The position numbers were made by a program, and so were the translations under genes. 58,051 nucleotides of DNA, taken from the NCBI GenBank assembly GCA_020832565.1, contig JAFIEI010000021.1, positions 1 through 58,051 of the forward strand, given 5' to 3'. Shown here in pieces: positions 41,022 through 50,339 of the stretch. How positions within the stretch are numbered: the stretch's first letter is position 1; every line of letters begins with the position of its first letter. Source of the DNA: Salinarimonas sp. (GTDB taxonomy: Bacteria > Pseudomonadota > Alphaproteobacteria > Rhizobiales > Beijerinckiaceae). Below the pieces are notes generated by a model. The model was not told the origin of the DNA and searched no databases. It worked only from the letters and a program-made list of their open reading frames with translations.

Positions 41022-44000
41022 ATGGATTTCCGCACGCGTCAGGCTACGTGTTCAGACTGGACGGAAGAGGCGCGGCTGCAGGCCCTGCACGAAAGCGGTA
41101 TCCTCGACACACCGCCCGAACCGGAATTCGATGATATCGCGCGGCTCGCGGCCGAGATCTGCGAAGCCCCCGTAGCCGTGGTCAATTTCATCGATGCCGA
41201 GCGGCAATGGTTCAAGGCCCTGGTCGGTTTCGAAACACGCGAAACCTCCCGCGACATTTCGATCTGTACCTATGCCATTCTCGAGACGGATCTGTATGTC
41301 GTCCCCGATGTCAGCCAATCACCGCAGTTTCGCGACAACCCACTGGTCCATGGCGAGCCGCATCTGCGGTTCTACGCCGGCGCAACATTGCGAACCGATG
41401 CCGGCCTGCCGTTGGGTACGGTCTGCGTTCTCGATTACGTGCCGCGTGAGAACGGCCTGACGCCCACGCAGGAGCGCGCCCTGCGCGCCCTCGCCCAATC
41501 GGTCATGCGGCTCGTGGACCTGCGCCTCAAGCATGCACAGGCATGCAAGCGCGAGGAGCGTTTTCGCAATCTCGCCGACCGTATTCCGCAGATGGTCTGG
41601 TCCGCGGACGCGCAGGGTCGGCTCGACTATGCCAACCAGCGCGTTCTCGAAGCGATGGGCCTCGACAACGACGCCATTGCCGGGAAGGCCTGGCAAAGCG
41701 CCCTGCACCCGGATGATCGCGACCGGACGGCCGCGGCCTGGGCGCAGAGCATGGCGTCGGGCACGTCCTACGAGGTCGAGCATCGCATCTACCATCATGA
41801 CAGCGGCTACCGCTGGGTGCTCAGCCGCGCCATCCCCGAACGCGACGATACCGGGCAGATCCGCGCCTGGTTCGGCAGTTCCACCGATATCGACAACGGC
41901 AAGCGGGCAGAGCTGGCGCTGGCCGACAGCGAGGCCCGCTACAAGGCTTTGACCGAAGCCGGCGCAGCCATCGTGTGGCGCGCGAGCCCGGACGGGCGCA
42001 TCGTCCACAGCATCGGCTGGAAGGAACTGACGGGCCAGAGTCCCGCCGAGTATCACGGCGAAGGCTGGCTCGAAGCCCTGCATCCCGACGATCGCGAGCG
42101 TGTGCGCAAGAACATCGCAAAGACATCCGGGCAGCCGGCACCGCGCAGCAACGAATACCGCCTGCGTCATCGCGACGGCGGCTATCGCTGGATGTTCACC
42201 CGCGCCATCCCGCTTCTCGACGAATCGGGCATGGTCCGGGAATGGGTCGGCACCGCGACCGATATTCACGATCGCCGCCTCGCCGATCAACGCCTGCGCG
42301 AGAGCGAGGAGCGCTATCGCGCGCTCATCGAAGCCAGCACCGCCATGGTCTGGGCCGCCGGCCCGAACGGCGAGTTCCCCCAGGTCGCCTATTCGAGCAG
42401 CATCGCCGAATACGCCTTCGACCCGCAGGGCTGGAAAACCATCATCCATCCCGACGATCTGGACAAGTCCACGGCCGCCTGGGACGAGGCACTCGCCACC
42501 GGCAAGCCCCTCGATGTCGTGGAACGCAAGCTCACCAAGACCGGCGATTACCGCTGGACGCATGTGCGCGCCAATCCCGTGCGCAATGACGACGGCAGCA
42601 TCCGCGAATGGATCGGCGCGGTCACGGATATCCACGAGCGGGTCATGTCGCGCAAGGCCCTCGCAGCCAGCGAGGAGCGCTATCGCCTCGCCGCACGGGC
42701 CACCACCGATGCGATCTGGGATCTCGATCTCACGACGGACGAGATCGTCTGGGGCGAGGCGGTCGAGACCCTCTTCGGGCACGCACCACCGAAGGGCCGC
42801 TCGTCGCTGGCGTGGTGGCGCGAGAAGATTCATCCCGATGACCGGCATGTCGTCGCGGATCGATTCGCGCGTTTCCTCGCAGGTGGCGAAGAGCGCTGGG
42901 ATTGCGAATACCGCGTGATCAGGGCCGATGGCAGCACCGCGACCGTGTTCGACCGATTCTTCGTCCTGCGGGACGAGCAAGGCGTTGCCGTGCGCCTCGT
43001 GGGCGCGATCCAGGACATCAGCGAGCGCGAACGGGCCCAGACCGCCTTGCAGGCGAGCGAGACGCGACTGCGCCTCGCCCTGCAGGCCGGGCGGATGGTG
43101 GCCTGGGAGCGCAACCTCGCGGACGACTTCGTCATGCGTTCGGAGAATGCCGATACGCTGCTCGGTCTGGGCTCGGGCGATACCACGGAGTTTCGCGCAC
43201 GCGTGCATCCCGATGATCTGGAAAAGGTCGAGAACCTCTTCGACGGTTTCGAGACCGGCCATTCGGAAACCATCGAGGTGCGCTATACCACGCCCGACGA
43301 GCGCCAGATCTGGCTCGGGATCCGGGCCGTCAAGACCAGCCCCGAAAAGGCCATCGGCATCACCTTCGACATCACCGACCGCAAGCTCGCCGAAGAGGAG
43401 ATCTGGCAGACGGCCAATCACGATTCGCTGACGGGCCTGCCCAACCGCACCCTGTTCCAGGCGCGTTTCGAGGATATCCTCGCCAGGGCCCGGCGAGAGC
43501 AGACCCGCGTCGCCCTGGTCCTGGTGGATCTCGACGAATTCAAGGACGTCAACGATACGCTCGGCCATGATGCCGGTGACGAGTTGCTCTGCGAGGCTGC
43601 GCGCCGGCTCCAGGCAATCGCCGGGGATCAGGCCCTGATCGCGCGGATCGGGGGCGATGAATTCGCGCTGATCATCGAGCAAGCCGGCGACCAGCAGGCC
43701 CTCGAGGCATTTGCCGAACGGCTTGTAACCGCCATGCGCGCGCCGCTCCAATGTGCCGGGCGCGTCCTGTCGACCCGCGCCAGTGCCGGGCTCGCCGTGT
43801 TCCCCGACCATCATCGGGAAGCGGCGGAGTTGATGAAAGATGCCGATATGGCGCTTTATCAGGCCAAGGCGGAGGGACGGTCACGCCTGAGCATCTATTC
43901 GCCGGCGGTGCGCAGCCGCATGGAGGAGCGCATCCGTATCGCGCAGGAAGTCGGCGATGCGCTTGCAGCTGACCGGTTCGTGCCGTTCTATCAGCCCAAG

Positions 44001-44762
44001 ATCTGCTTCCGCTCGGGTAAAATCGTCGGATTTGAGGCGCTGGCGCGCTGGATCGATCCGGGACGCGGGGTGCTGACACCGGGATATTTCGGTGCGGCCT
44101 TCGAGGATCCCGAAAGCGCCATAGCCATCGGCAATGCCGTGCGCGGGCGAATCGCCGATGACATGGCCGCATGGCGCGACGCGCAACTCGCCTTCGGACG
44201 TGTCGCGATCAATCTCTCGAGCGCCGAGTTTGCCGACCCGCAGCTCGCCGCTCGCCTGACCGCCATGTTCCGGGAAAAGAGAATCCGCCCGGACTGGCTC
44301 GAGGTCGAGGTGACCGAGACGGTCCTGCTGGGGCGCTCGGCGGAGATCGTGGCGGAGACACTGCATTGTTTCGACGATGCCGGCGTCACCATCGCCCTCG
44401 ACGATTTCGGAACCGGCTTCGCCTCCCTGACCCATCTCAAGCAGTTTCCGGTCCACCATATCAAGATCGATCGCAGCTTCGTGCGCGATCTCGTGACGGA
44501 TGCCGACGATGCTGCCATCGTCGCGGCGGTGATTGGCCTCGGGCGCAGCCTGGGCATGATCGTCACGGCCGAAGGCGTGGAGAGCGCCGAGCAGGTGCAG
44601 CGTCTTCGCCTGATGGGTTGCGACCGCGCCCAGGGCTTCCACTTCGCCAAACCGATGGCAGGGTCGCGGATCCCGTGGCTGCTGCGAAACTGGGACCCCG
44701 CAAGAATGTTTGCGGCGGAGACGGATGAGCCCGCCCCCGCCACGATACCGGCGTCGTACTGA
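41022..44762 (+). CDS. GAF-PAS(5)-GGDEF-EAL cyclic-di-GMP enzyme
   Basis: The soluble 1246-residue protein has a GAF domain (about residues 25-165, LQALHESGILDTPPEPEFDD) and five PAS domains each ending in an HPDD-type motif and PAC strand. A diguanylate cyclase domain with intact GGDEF near residue 876 comes next, then a phosphodiesterase domain with intact EAL near 1004, and with EVTET, DDFGTGF, IDRSF and AEGVE. Both outputs look active, so the balance is likely set by the sensor array. No membrane segment is seen. An RxxD product-inhibition site before GGDEF was not obvious. I chose the ATG at 41022 with CGGAG upstream; an in-frame TTG at 41013 is the alternative. Confidence 0.95.
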   Translation: MDFRTRQATCSDWTEEARLQALHESGILDTPPEPEFDDIARLAAEICEAPVAVVNFIDAERQWFKALVGFETRETSRDISICTYAILETDLYVVPDVSQSPQFRDNPLVHGEPHLRFYAGATLRTDAGLPLGTVCVLDYVPRENGLTPTQERALRALAQSVMRLVDLRLKHAQACKREERFRNLADRIPQMVWSADAQGRLDYANQRVLEAMGLDNDAIAGKAWQSALHPDDRDRTAAAWAQSMASGTSYEVEHRIYHHDSGYRWVLSRAIPERDDTGQIRAWFGSSTDIDNGKRAELALADSEARYKALTEAGAAIVWRASPDGRIVHSIGWKELTGQSPAEYHGEGWLEALHPDDRERVRKNIAKTSGQPAPRSNEYRLRHRDGGYRWMFTRAIPLLDESGMVREWVGTATDIHDRRLADQRLRESEERYRALIEASTAMVWAAGPNGEFPQVAYSSSIAEYAFDPQGWKTIIHPDDLDKSTAAWDEALATGKPLDVVERKLTKTGDYRWTHVRANPVRNDDGSIREWIGAVTDIHERVMSRKALAASEERYRLAARATTDAIWDLDLTTDEIVWGEAVETLFGHAPPKGRSSLAWWREKIHPDDRHVVADRFARFLAGGEERWDCEYRVIRADGSTATVFDRFFVLRDEQGVAVRLVGAIQDISERERAQTALQASETRLRLALQAGRMVAWERNLADDFVMRSENADTLLGLGSGDTTEFRARVHPDDLEKVENLFDGFETGHSETIEVRYTTPDERQIWLGIRAVKTSPEKAIGITFDITDRKLAEEEIWQTANHDSLTGLPNRTLFQARFEDILARARREQTRVALVLVDLDEFKDVNDTLGHDAGDELLCEAARRLQAIAGDQALIARIGGDEFALIIEQAGDQQALEAFAERLVTAMRAPLQCAGRVLSTRASAGLAVFPDHHREAAELMKDADMALYQAKAEGRSRLSIYSPAVRSRMEERIRIAQEVGDALAADRFVPFYQPKICFRSGKIVGFEALARWIDPGRGVLTPGYFGAAFEDPESAIAIGNAVRGRIADDMAAWRDAQLAFGRVAINLSSAEFADPQLAARLTAMFREKRIRPDWLEVEVTETVLLGRSAEIVAETLHCFDDAGVTIALDDFGTGFASLTHLKQFPVHHIKIDRSFVRDLVTDADDAAIVAAVIGLGRSLGMIVTAEGVESAEQVQRLRLMGCDRAQGFHFAKPMAGSRIPWLLRNWDPARMFAAETDEPAPATIPASY

Positions 44763-44772
44763 AGGAACGCCC

Positions 44773-45267
44773 TCAGGCCGCCTTGCGATTGACGTCACGC
44801 ACGGCGATTTCGCTGAGATGCTTGTCGCCGTCGCGGGTGCGCGAGAGGCAGGCTGCGAGGGTTGCCGCATCGTCCTCATGGCCCAGACGCTCGGCGAAGG
44901 CGGCGAGGCTGCCATAGACGGCGATCGCATAATGGGTCATGCGCTGGTACTGGGCGATGATCATCGCGTCACGCACATCCGAATCTGCGAAATCGCTGTC
45001 GATGGCATGGCTTTGCGCCTCGCGCACGAGACCCGCCATGGCCTTGCAATGCCCCTCGCGGGGCTCCGCGTCATGGCGCGCGAGAATGCTCGCCACGGCC
45101 TCCATGCCGCGCTCGATGCCCTCGACACCGGCGCGCAGGGCGGATTCGAGATGAGCGTTTCCAGCTGCATCGGCGAGGCGCGCCGTCAGCGTCCGTGCCT
45201 GGCTGTCGGCACTGTGGATATCCTGAAGCTGGTCGATATAGAGATCGCGCAGATTGGCGATGGTCAT
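44773..45267 (-). CDS. DUF892 ferritin-like stress protein (YciF family)
   Basis: The 164-residue protein has the DUF892 fold, a four-helix ferritin-like bundle found in YciE/YciF. Family sequences are LRDLYIDQLQDIHSADSQ at the start, and HYAIAVYGSLAAFAERLG later, with Glu and His residues placed to bind metal. Members are made in osmotic and general stress. I chose the ATG at 45267, since AGGAG is 6 to 7 bases from it but touches the ATG at 45273. A candidate EcfG-type promoter lies upstream. Confidence 0.88.
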   Translation of the reverse strand: MTIANLRDLYIDQLQDIHSADSQARTLTARLADAAGNAHLESALRAGVEGIERGMEAVASILARHDAEPREGHCKAMAGLVREAQSHAIDSDFADSDVRDAMIIAQYQRMTHYAIAVYGSLAAFAERLGHEDDAATLAACLSRTRDGDKHLSEIAVRDVNRKAA

Positions 45268-45304
45268 CGGCATCTCCTCTGGTTCGGGTTGCCCTCACCG
45301 AACC

Positions 45305-45330
45305 AATGTCGCGCCCCCTGCCGGCGTTCC
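45305..45330 (-). promoter_or_regulatory. Weak EcfG-type (general stress) promoter candidate
   Basis: On the minus strand GGAAC is followed after 17 bases by CATT, 37 bases before the DUF892 start. The EcfG consensus is GGAAC and CGTT with 16-17 bases between, so the -35 is perfect and the -10 has one mismatch. The link fits a stress protein but is tentative. Confidence 0.35.
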
Positions 45331-45398
45331 TGAAAACACGGCCTGCCGGACGCGACACCTTGACGCCATCAGGATCCCGGATACTCCCTTCGACCGCC

Positions 45399-47297
45399 TC
45401 ACTCGCCAGCCGGTTGCGGCAGCGGTGCCAACACGGGCGCCCCGGCACGGATGCGGGCGGTGCGATCCGCCTGCGTCGCGATCCGCGTGGCACGCGCCAC
45501 GACGGGCGGGGGCGTGATGTCTTCCGGGATTGCCGCGAAACGCCGACGCGCCATCACTCTCCCGAGCGCCGGACTCGTGCCGAAGCGGCAGAAGGGAATC
45601 GCCAGAAGCGGGCCGAGCGCCACCGGGATGACCCACGGGAGGATATGCGGCGCCTGCATCCAGAAACCCAGCAGGGTCACGGTTGCGAACATGGTCTGCG
45701 GCCAGAACCGTGCCGCCGCTTCGGCCCAGGTGACCGCGAAACCATGCCGGCGCTGGACCTGCCATGTGAGCCCGCGACCGCGCATCAGGCCCAGGATGAA
45801 CAGCGCCTCGGCAATGGCCATGATCGGCGCGAGGATCACCCCGTGGAGAAATTCCGCGCCGCCGCTGCGCAGGAGCCGCCAGCCGCCGCCATAGCTGCGC
45901 CTGCTGCGTGCATCGGAAAGCGCATCGATCAGGCCGGCGATCTTGGGCGCGAAGGTCATCGTGACCATGCCGGCGAGCAGCCACAAGCCGAGGCTCGACG
46001 GGGCAGCGCCCCAGGGGTTGTCGGCAATGGTACCACCTTCGACCCCGAACGCGCCCTGCACGAAGCCCAGAGCCATGAAGACGAGCCAGGCCGGGCCGGA
46101 GAGATACATCAGAATGGCGAGCGCCAGCTGCAGCCGCGCCATGGCCGGCCAGCCGGGCTTCGTCACCAGTTTGAGATATTGCAGATTGCCCTGGCACCAG
46201 CGCAGGGAACGACGCACGAATTCCGGCAGGCAGGGTGGGTTGATCTCGTAGCTGCCATACTCGTCGGGGAGCACGCGCACGTCATAGCCGCCGCGCAACA
46301 TCTGCGCCGCTTCGAGCTGGTCGTGGCTCAGCACGAGGCCCGAGAGCGGGCCGCGCCCGGGCAGGGTGGGCAGGCGGCAATGGCGCATGAAGGCATCGAT
46401 GCGGATGATCGCATTGTGCCCCCAATACGGCCCCGCAGGACCCTGCCACCAGGCCGCGCCGAGCGCATAGGCGCGCATGCCGTGGCGCATGCCGAACTGG
46501 AACATGCGGGTGAAGGCGACGCGGCTCGGCAGGCCGGCGATCAGCGTCTGGCAGATGCCGAGCCTGGGATTGCAATCCATCACCCGCACCAGCCGGCGGA
46601 TCGCCCCGCCACTCATCAGGCTGTCGGCGTCGAGCACGACCATGTAATCGAAATCAGCCCCGCGCCGCTCCAGCCATTCCCAGAGATTGCCGGTCTTGTG
46701 GCCCGAATTGTCGGAGCGGCGGCGGTAGTGGAAGCGGGCGGCGAAGGTGATGCGGTTCCGGAAAGCCTGGACGGCGCGCGATTCCTCCGCGGACCGGAAG
46801 GCGTCCTGCGTGTCGGAAAGCAGGAAGATCTCGAAATTGTCGAGACCGCCGGCCGCATCCAGATCGTCGATGGTCGCCTCGAGGTGCCCCAGCACCATCT
46901 GCGGGTCCTCGTCATAGACGGGCACCACGATGGCGGTGCGCCCGGCGAGGGGGCGATCATGCGCATGCAGGCCGGACAGAGGCACGACAGTGTCGAGCGG
47001 ATTGCGGCGGCCGAGTGCGAGAGCAAGCCCGTAAACGGCGTTCCAGAAGCCGATCACCGTCCAGGGCAGGGTCACGGCGAAGACCGCGAGCATGGCGATA
47101 TCGATGAGCGAGAGGCCGTTCTGGCCAAGGACGCGGGCCAGCGTGCCCAAAGCCGCGAGCGCGGTCAGCGTCACGAGCAGAAAGAAGACCCGACGGCGCC
47201 GGGAAAGGCGACGCGTTTCGGCACGCGTGTCGAGCGGTTGTCCGGTGCGGGACGGATCCCGTGTCGTTGCATTTTTTGCTTCCGGGATGAAATCCAA
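45399..47297 (-). CDS. opgH: Glucans biosynthesis glucosyltransferase OpgH (MdoH)
   Basis: OpgH makes the beta-1,2-glucan backbone of osmoregulated periplasmic glucans from UDP-glucose. The 632-residue protein has N-terminal membrane helices, then a GT2 domain with TAIVVPVYDEDP, FLLSDTQD, the DADS metal motif in VVLDADSLMSGG and the acceptor sequences VLSHDQLEA and RRSLRWCQGNLQYLK. Several more helices follow. The start is TTG at 47297, with GGGAGGCG 6 bases upstream and no suitable ATG. It lacks the long N-terminal cytoplasmic region of the E. coli protein. Its usual partner opgG is not in the window on either side. Confidence 0.93.
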   Translation of the reverse strand: MDFIPEAKNATTRDPSRTGQPLDTRAETRRLSRRRRVFFLLVTLTALAALGTLARVLGQNGLSLIDIAMLAVFAVTLPWTVIGFWNAVYGLALALGRRNPLDTVVPLSGLHAHDRPLAGRTAIVVPVYDEDPQMVLGHLEATIDDLDAAGGLDNFEIFLLSDTQDAFRSAEESRAVQAFRNRITFAARFHYRRRSDNSGHKTGNLWEWLERRGADFDYMVVLDADSLMSGGAIRRLVRVMDCNPRLGICQTLIAGLPSRVAFTRMFQFGMRHGMRAYALGAAWWQGPAGPYWGHNAIIRIDAFMRHCRLPTLPGRGPLSGLVLSHDQLEAAQMLRGGYDVRVLPDEYGSYEINPPCLPEFVRRSLRWCQGNLQYLKLVTKPGWPAMARLQLALAILMYLSGPAWLVFMALGFVQGAFGVEGGTIADNPWGAAPSSLGLWLLAGMVTMTFAPKIAGLIDALSDARSRRSYGGGWRLLRSGGAEFLHGVILAPIMAIAEALFILGLMRGRGLTWQVQRRHGFAVTWAEAAARFWPQTMFATVTLLGFWMQAPHILPWVIPVALGPLLAIPFCRFGTSPALGRVMARRRFAAIPEDITPPPVVARATRIATQADRTARIRAGAPVLAPLPQPAGE

Positions 47298-47522
47298 GAA
47301 CGCCTCCCACTATACCTGGTTGGACAAACGAGGTCGGAGATCGCCCCGTTCACAGCCCGCGCCACCAAGTGCAGATACGCTGCAGGGGCCGGTTTGGTTC
47401 AAGGGCAGGGTTTTTTCATGGCGGCTGAGGCGCACCGCCACAAACAGGGCATCGCGCTCGACGGACGACGTCGCGCCACTCGCCCCGCTTTCTCCGTAGG
47501 TTGCGTGCTTTGCCGACGCAGC

Positions 47523-47538
47523 ATCACGTTATCGTGAT
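47523..47538. repeat. Short inverted repeat after the ICMT gene
   Basis: ATCACG and CGTGAT flank TTAT, directly after the ICMT-like stop. No T-run follows. It could be a weak terminator or a binding site. Confidence 0.4.
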
Positions 47539-47540
47539 CA

Positions 47541-48047
47541 TCACCGCCGATCGGCCTCGAGGGCACCGGCGAGGGCCTCGTTCTCGGCCCGGATACGGAT
47601 TGTGAGCAGGATCGCATTCGCAATGCTGAAAGCGAGCGCGAAGAGCGGCAACCCGAAGGCGAGGGGCAGAATCGCGATTTCCGCGATGACGATCCAGTAA
47701 TTGGGATGCGAGAGATAGCGATAGGGGCCCGTGCGGATCGGCTGCGCACCGGGCACGACGATGATCCGCGTCGTCCAGCGATCGCCGAGGCTGGCGATCG
47801 TCCAGATCCGCGCCGCCTGCAGGAGAGCGAAGACCACGACCAGCGGCCAGGAGACGGCGGCGTCATGGGCGAGCAGCCACAGTCCCGCGAGCCAGAGCCC
47901 ATGCATGACGACGATCGCCGGATAATGGCCGGGCGCATGCTCGACGGCACCGCGCGCCATCAGCGCGGCCGTGTTGCGCTTCGCAATGACGAGTTCGGCA
48001 AGGCGCTGCAGCGTCACGAGGGCGAGGATGACGGCGGCGAGACTCAT
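47541..48047 (-). CDS. Isoprenylcysteine carboxyl methyltransferase-like membrane protein
   Basis: The 168-residue protein has about five membrane helices and the ICMT-family C-terminal motif GPYRYLSHPNYWIVIAEI, which binds SAM, followed by RIRAENEAL. Bacterial members next to type III polyketide synthases probably O-methylate the phenolic lipid product; Bacillus BpsB is a known example beside BpsA. Its ATG overlaps the polyketide synthase stop (ATGA), strong evidence for a joint function. An inverted repeat follows its stop. Confidence 0.87.
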   Translation of the reverse strand: MSLAAVILALVTLQRLAELVIAKRNTAALMARGAVEHAPGHYPAIVVMHGLWLAGLWLLAHDAAVSWPLVVVFALLQAARIWTIASLGDRWTTRIIVVPGAQPIRTGPYRYLSHPNYWIVIAEIAILPLAFGLPLFALAFSIANAILLTIRIRAENEALAGALEADRR

Positions 48048-49102
48048 CGGGCGGGCTCCATAAGGGCGCAACTCAGGGTGAAGCCCGGCCCCAGGGCCCC
48101 GAGCAGGGTCGGGCCGCGCAGTCCCGCCTTCACGGCCCGCTCCAGCACAAAGAGAACGGTCGGCGCACTCATGTTGCCGTATCCGCGCAGCACCTCGCGC
48201 TCGCGCTGCAGGGACCCGCTTTCGAGCATCAGCGCGTCTTCGAGCGCATCGATCACCTTGGCACCACCCGGATGCAGGACGTAGTCGACGATCGTCTCCC
48301 GTGCGACGCCCCAACCGGCGAGGATCCGCGCCAAGGCATCGGGGAGATGCGCGCGGGCAAAGCCCGGTATGGCCTGGGAGAAGATAACGCCGAGCCCCTC
48401 CTCGCCGATATCCCAGCCCATGATATCGAGGGTATCGGGCCAGGTATGCTCGGCGCTCCCGACCACCCGCACGCCCGCGCTGCCCTCCTCACCCGCCCGC
48501 AGGAGACACGCGGCGGCGCCGTCACCGAACAGGGCCGATGCGACGATATCCGCCTTGTTCGGTGCCAGTGAGCGAAAGGCGAGCGTGCAGGTTTCGACGA
48601 CGACGAGAAGCACCTTTTCCCACGGCGCGGCTTCGGCGAGGCGTGCGGCGAGGGTCAGCCCGCTCGCCCCGCCGGCACAGCCCAGCCCGAAGACAGGCAC
48701 GCGCCGGACATCCTCGCGGAATCCCATGGTGATGAGCGCCCGAGCTTCGAGCCCTGGCGTGGCGATCCCCGTGGAGGAGACGGTGACGATGGTATCGACC
48801 TCCCGCGCGGCGAAACCGGCATGCTGCAGGGCGCCGTTCGCGGCCTCGATGAAGAGCTCCGTCGCCTTTTCCAGAAAAACATGGCTGCGATCGCGCCAGC
48901 CGCGAGGCTCCCGGTACCAGTCGATCGGCATCACGGCATGGCGTTTGTCGATGGCGGCATTGGTGAAGACGGATTCGAGGCGCGCGAATCCCGCAAAGCG
49001 CGGCGCCAGAATGTCTCTTGCGGCCGACAGGGCATCTTCCTGGGTAAACTGGTAGGGCGGCACCGCCGTGGCGATGCCGAGAATCGCGGCTTTGCGGGAC
49101 AC
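48044..49102 (-). CDS. Type III polyketide synthase
   Basis: The 352-residue enzyme is a chalcone-synthase-like homodimeric ketosynthase. The catalytic triad is present: Cys142 in FGLGCAGGASG, His in YVLHPGGAKV and Asn in GYGNMSAPT. Bacterial enzymes of this size beside ICMT-like genes make alkylpyrones or alkylresorcinols from fatty acyl starters and malonyl-CoA. I chose the GTG start at 49102 (VSRKAAILGI), with AGGAG 6 bases upstream; the frame extends 10 residues to an ATG. It is the first gene of a two-gene operon. No fatty-acid starter gene is near, so starter specificity is open. Confidence 0.93.
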   Translation of the reverse strand: MSRKAAILGIATAVPPYQFTQEDALSAARDILAPRFAGFARLESVFTNAAIDKRHAVMPIDWYREPRGWRDRSHVFLEKATELFIEAANGALQHAGFAAREVDTIVTVSSTGIATPGLEARALITMGFREDVRRVPVFGLGCAGGASGLTLAARLAEAAPWEKVLLVVVETCTLAFRSLAPNKADIVASALFGDGAAACLLRAGEEGSAGVRVVGSAEHTWPDTLDIMGWDIGEEGLGVIFSQAIPGFARAHLPDALARILAGWGVARETIVDYVLHPGGAKVIDALEDALMLESGSLQREREVLRGYGNMSAPTVLFVLERAVKAGLRGPTLLGALGPGFTLSCALMEPAR

Positions 49103-49275
49103 GTCAAGCTCCTGTGCGGCGCAGCTCGGCACCGCTCGATGGAAGATATACGCATGAACCGGGACAGGCGATCACTTCAGACGCGGCATCGGACACGGCG
49201 TCGCAAAGCTTGCGAAACACCCCGGTGCGCGCCATTTACCCAATGTGAGGCAATTTAAGGTTTGATCACGCCACC

Positions 49276-49788
49276 ATGATCCGCTACGCGCTCGCCTGTG
49301 ATCAGGCGCATGAATTCGAGAGCTGGTTTCCCTCGGGCGATGCCTTCGAGGAGCAGCGCACGCGTGGCTTGGTCGCCTGCCCCGTCTGCGGATCGGGCCG
49401 GATCGACAAGCGTATCATGGCCCCGGCGGTTGCGCGCAGCGACCGTGGAGCTCAACCCGCTTCCGCTGTCGCGGGGGATACACAGTCCGCACAGGCACCC
49501 ACATCAGCTGCTGCAGCTCCTGCAGTTGCCGAAAGCGCGGCGCCCGTGGCGCTGTTCGGCGAACGCGAGAAAGCCCTGCGCGCCATGATCCGCGAAATCC
49601 ATGCTCAGGTGACGCAGAATGCCGAGAATGTCGGCGAGCGTTTCGTCCAGGAGGCGCGGCGCATGCATTACGGTGAAGCCGAGGAGCGTGCCATCTACGG
49701 CCAGGCGAGTCTCGACGAGGCGCGCGAGCTCATCGAGGAAGGCGTCCCCGTCCAGCCCCTGCCCGACCTCGCCGACGACCGCAACTGA
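49276..49788 (+). CDS. DUF1178 family protein
   Basis: The 170-residue protein starts MIRYALACDQAHEFESWFPS, the fixed DUF1178 opening. It has one pair of Cys (CPVCGSG) that with Cys8 may bind zinc, then an Ala/Pro-rich linker of about 40 residues and a C-terminal helix region (LRAMIREIHAQVTQNAENVG, FVQEARRMHYGE). The function is unknown. It stands alone between minus-strand genes. Confidence 0.9.
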   Translation: MIRYALACDQAHEFESWFPSGDAFEEQRTRGLVACPVCGSGRIDKRIMAPAVARSDRGAQPASAVAGDTQSAQAPTSAAAAPAVAESAAPVALFGEREKALRAMIREIHAQVTQNAENVGERFVQEARRMHYGEAEERAIYGQASLDEARELIEEGVPVQPLPDLADDRN

Positions 49789-49811
49789 CGCTGCTCAGAG
49801 GGTCGCTGCAA

Positions 49812-50339
49812 TCAGAGCGCTGCCGCCAGGTCGCGCGGCGAAGCGGGTACGTGCCCGGCCAGGATATCGCGAAACAGGGCCGGAATGCCGGCGGGATCGA
49901 TCACCAGCCCCGGCACCGCGAGCGCGGTCGGCGTCCACCAGCGCACATCCAGCACCGGATCACCTTCGGTCTCCTGCAGCCGCGATGTGTCGATGCGGTC
50001 ATGCGGGGCACGTACGAGGAAATAGGTCTCGCGCACGAAGCGCTTGCGCGAAAACAGCGTCTGCGGGCAGGCGCGATGAGCCACGACGGGGCCCAGCGTG
50101 AGGCCCGTGAGGCCGGTCTCCTCGGCGAGTTCGCGCAGGCAGGTCTGCTGTGGCGTCTCCCCCGGCTCGCGCCCGCCGCCCGGGGTGTACCAGAAATCGC
50201 GTTTTCCGGGCCGGGCTGGATCGACGTCGCGCGCCGCCTCGTAGCAGATCAGCAGCAAACGGTCGGACGGATCGATCAGGATGGCACGGGCGGTCTCGCG
50301 CTCGGGCAAATCCGTCGGATTCACGCCGGGCGCGCTCAC
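49812..50339 (-). CDS. NUDIX hydrolase
   Basis: The 175-residue protein has a complete Nudix box, GGREPGETPQQTCLRELAEE followed by TGL, that binds metal for hydrolysis of a nucleoside diphosphate linked to another group. The preceding FWYTPGGG and following region give no clear substrate. It starts with GTG overlapping the stop of the dehydratase gene (GTGA), so they are coupled. Confidence 0.9.
   Translation of the reverse strand: MSAPGVNPTDLPERETARAILIDPSDRLLLICYEAARDVDPARPGKRDFWYTPGGGREPGETPQQTCLRELAEETGLTGLTLGPVVAHRACPQTLFSRKRFVRETYFLVRAPHDRIDTSRLQETEGDPVLDVRWWTPTALAVPGLVIDPAGIPALFRDILAGHVPASPRDLAAAL

Noticed and set aside
41319-43814. 831-codon open frame opposite the GGDEF-EAL gene
   Set aside because: No domain and a composition typical of antisense; the plus strand has intact GAF, PAS and GGDEF motifs.
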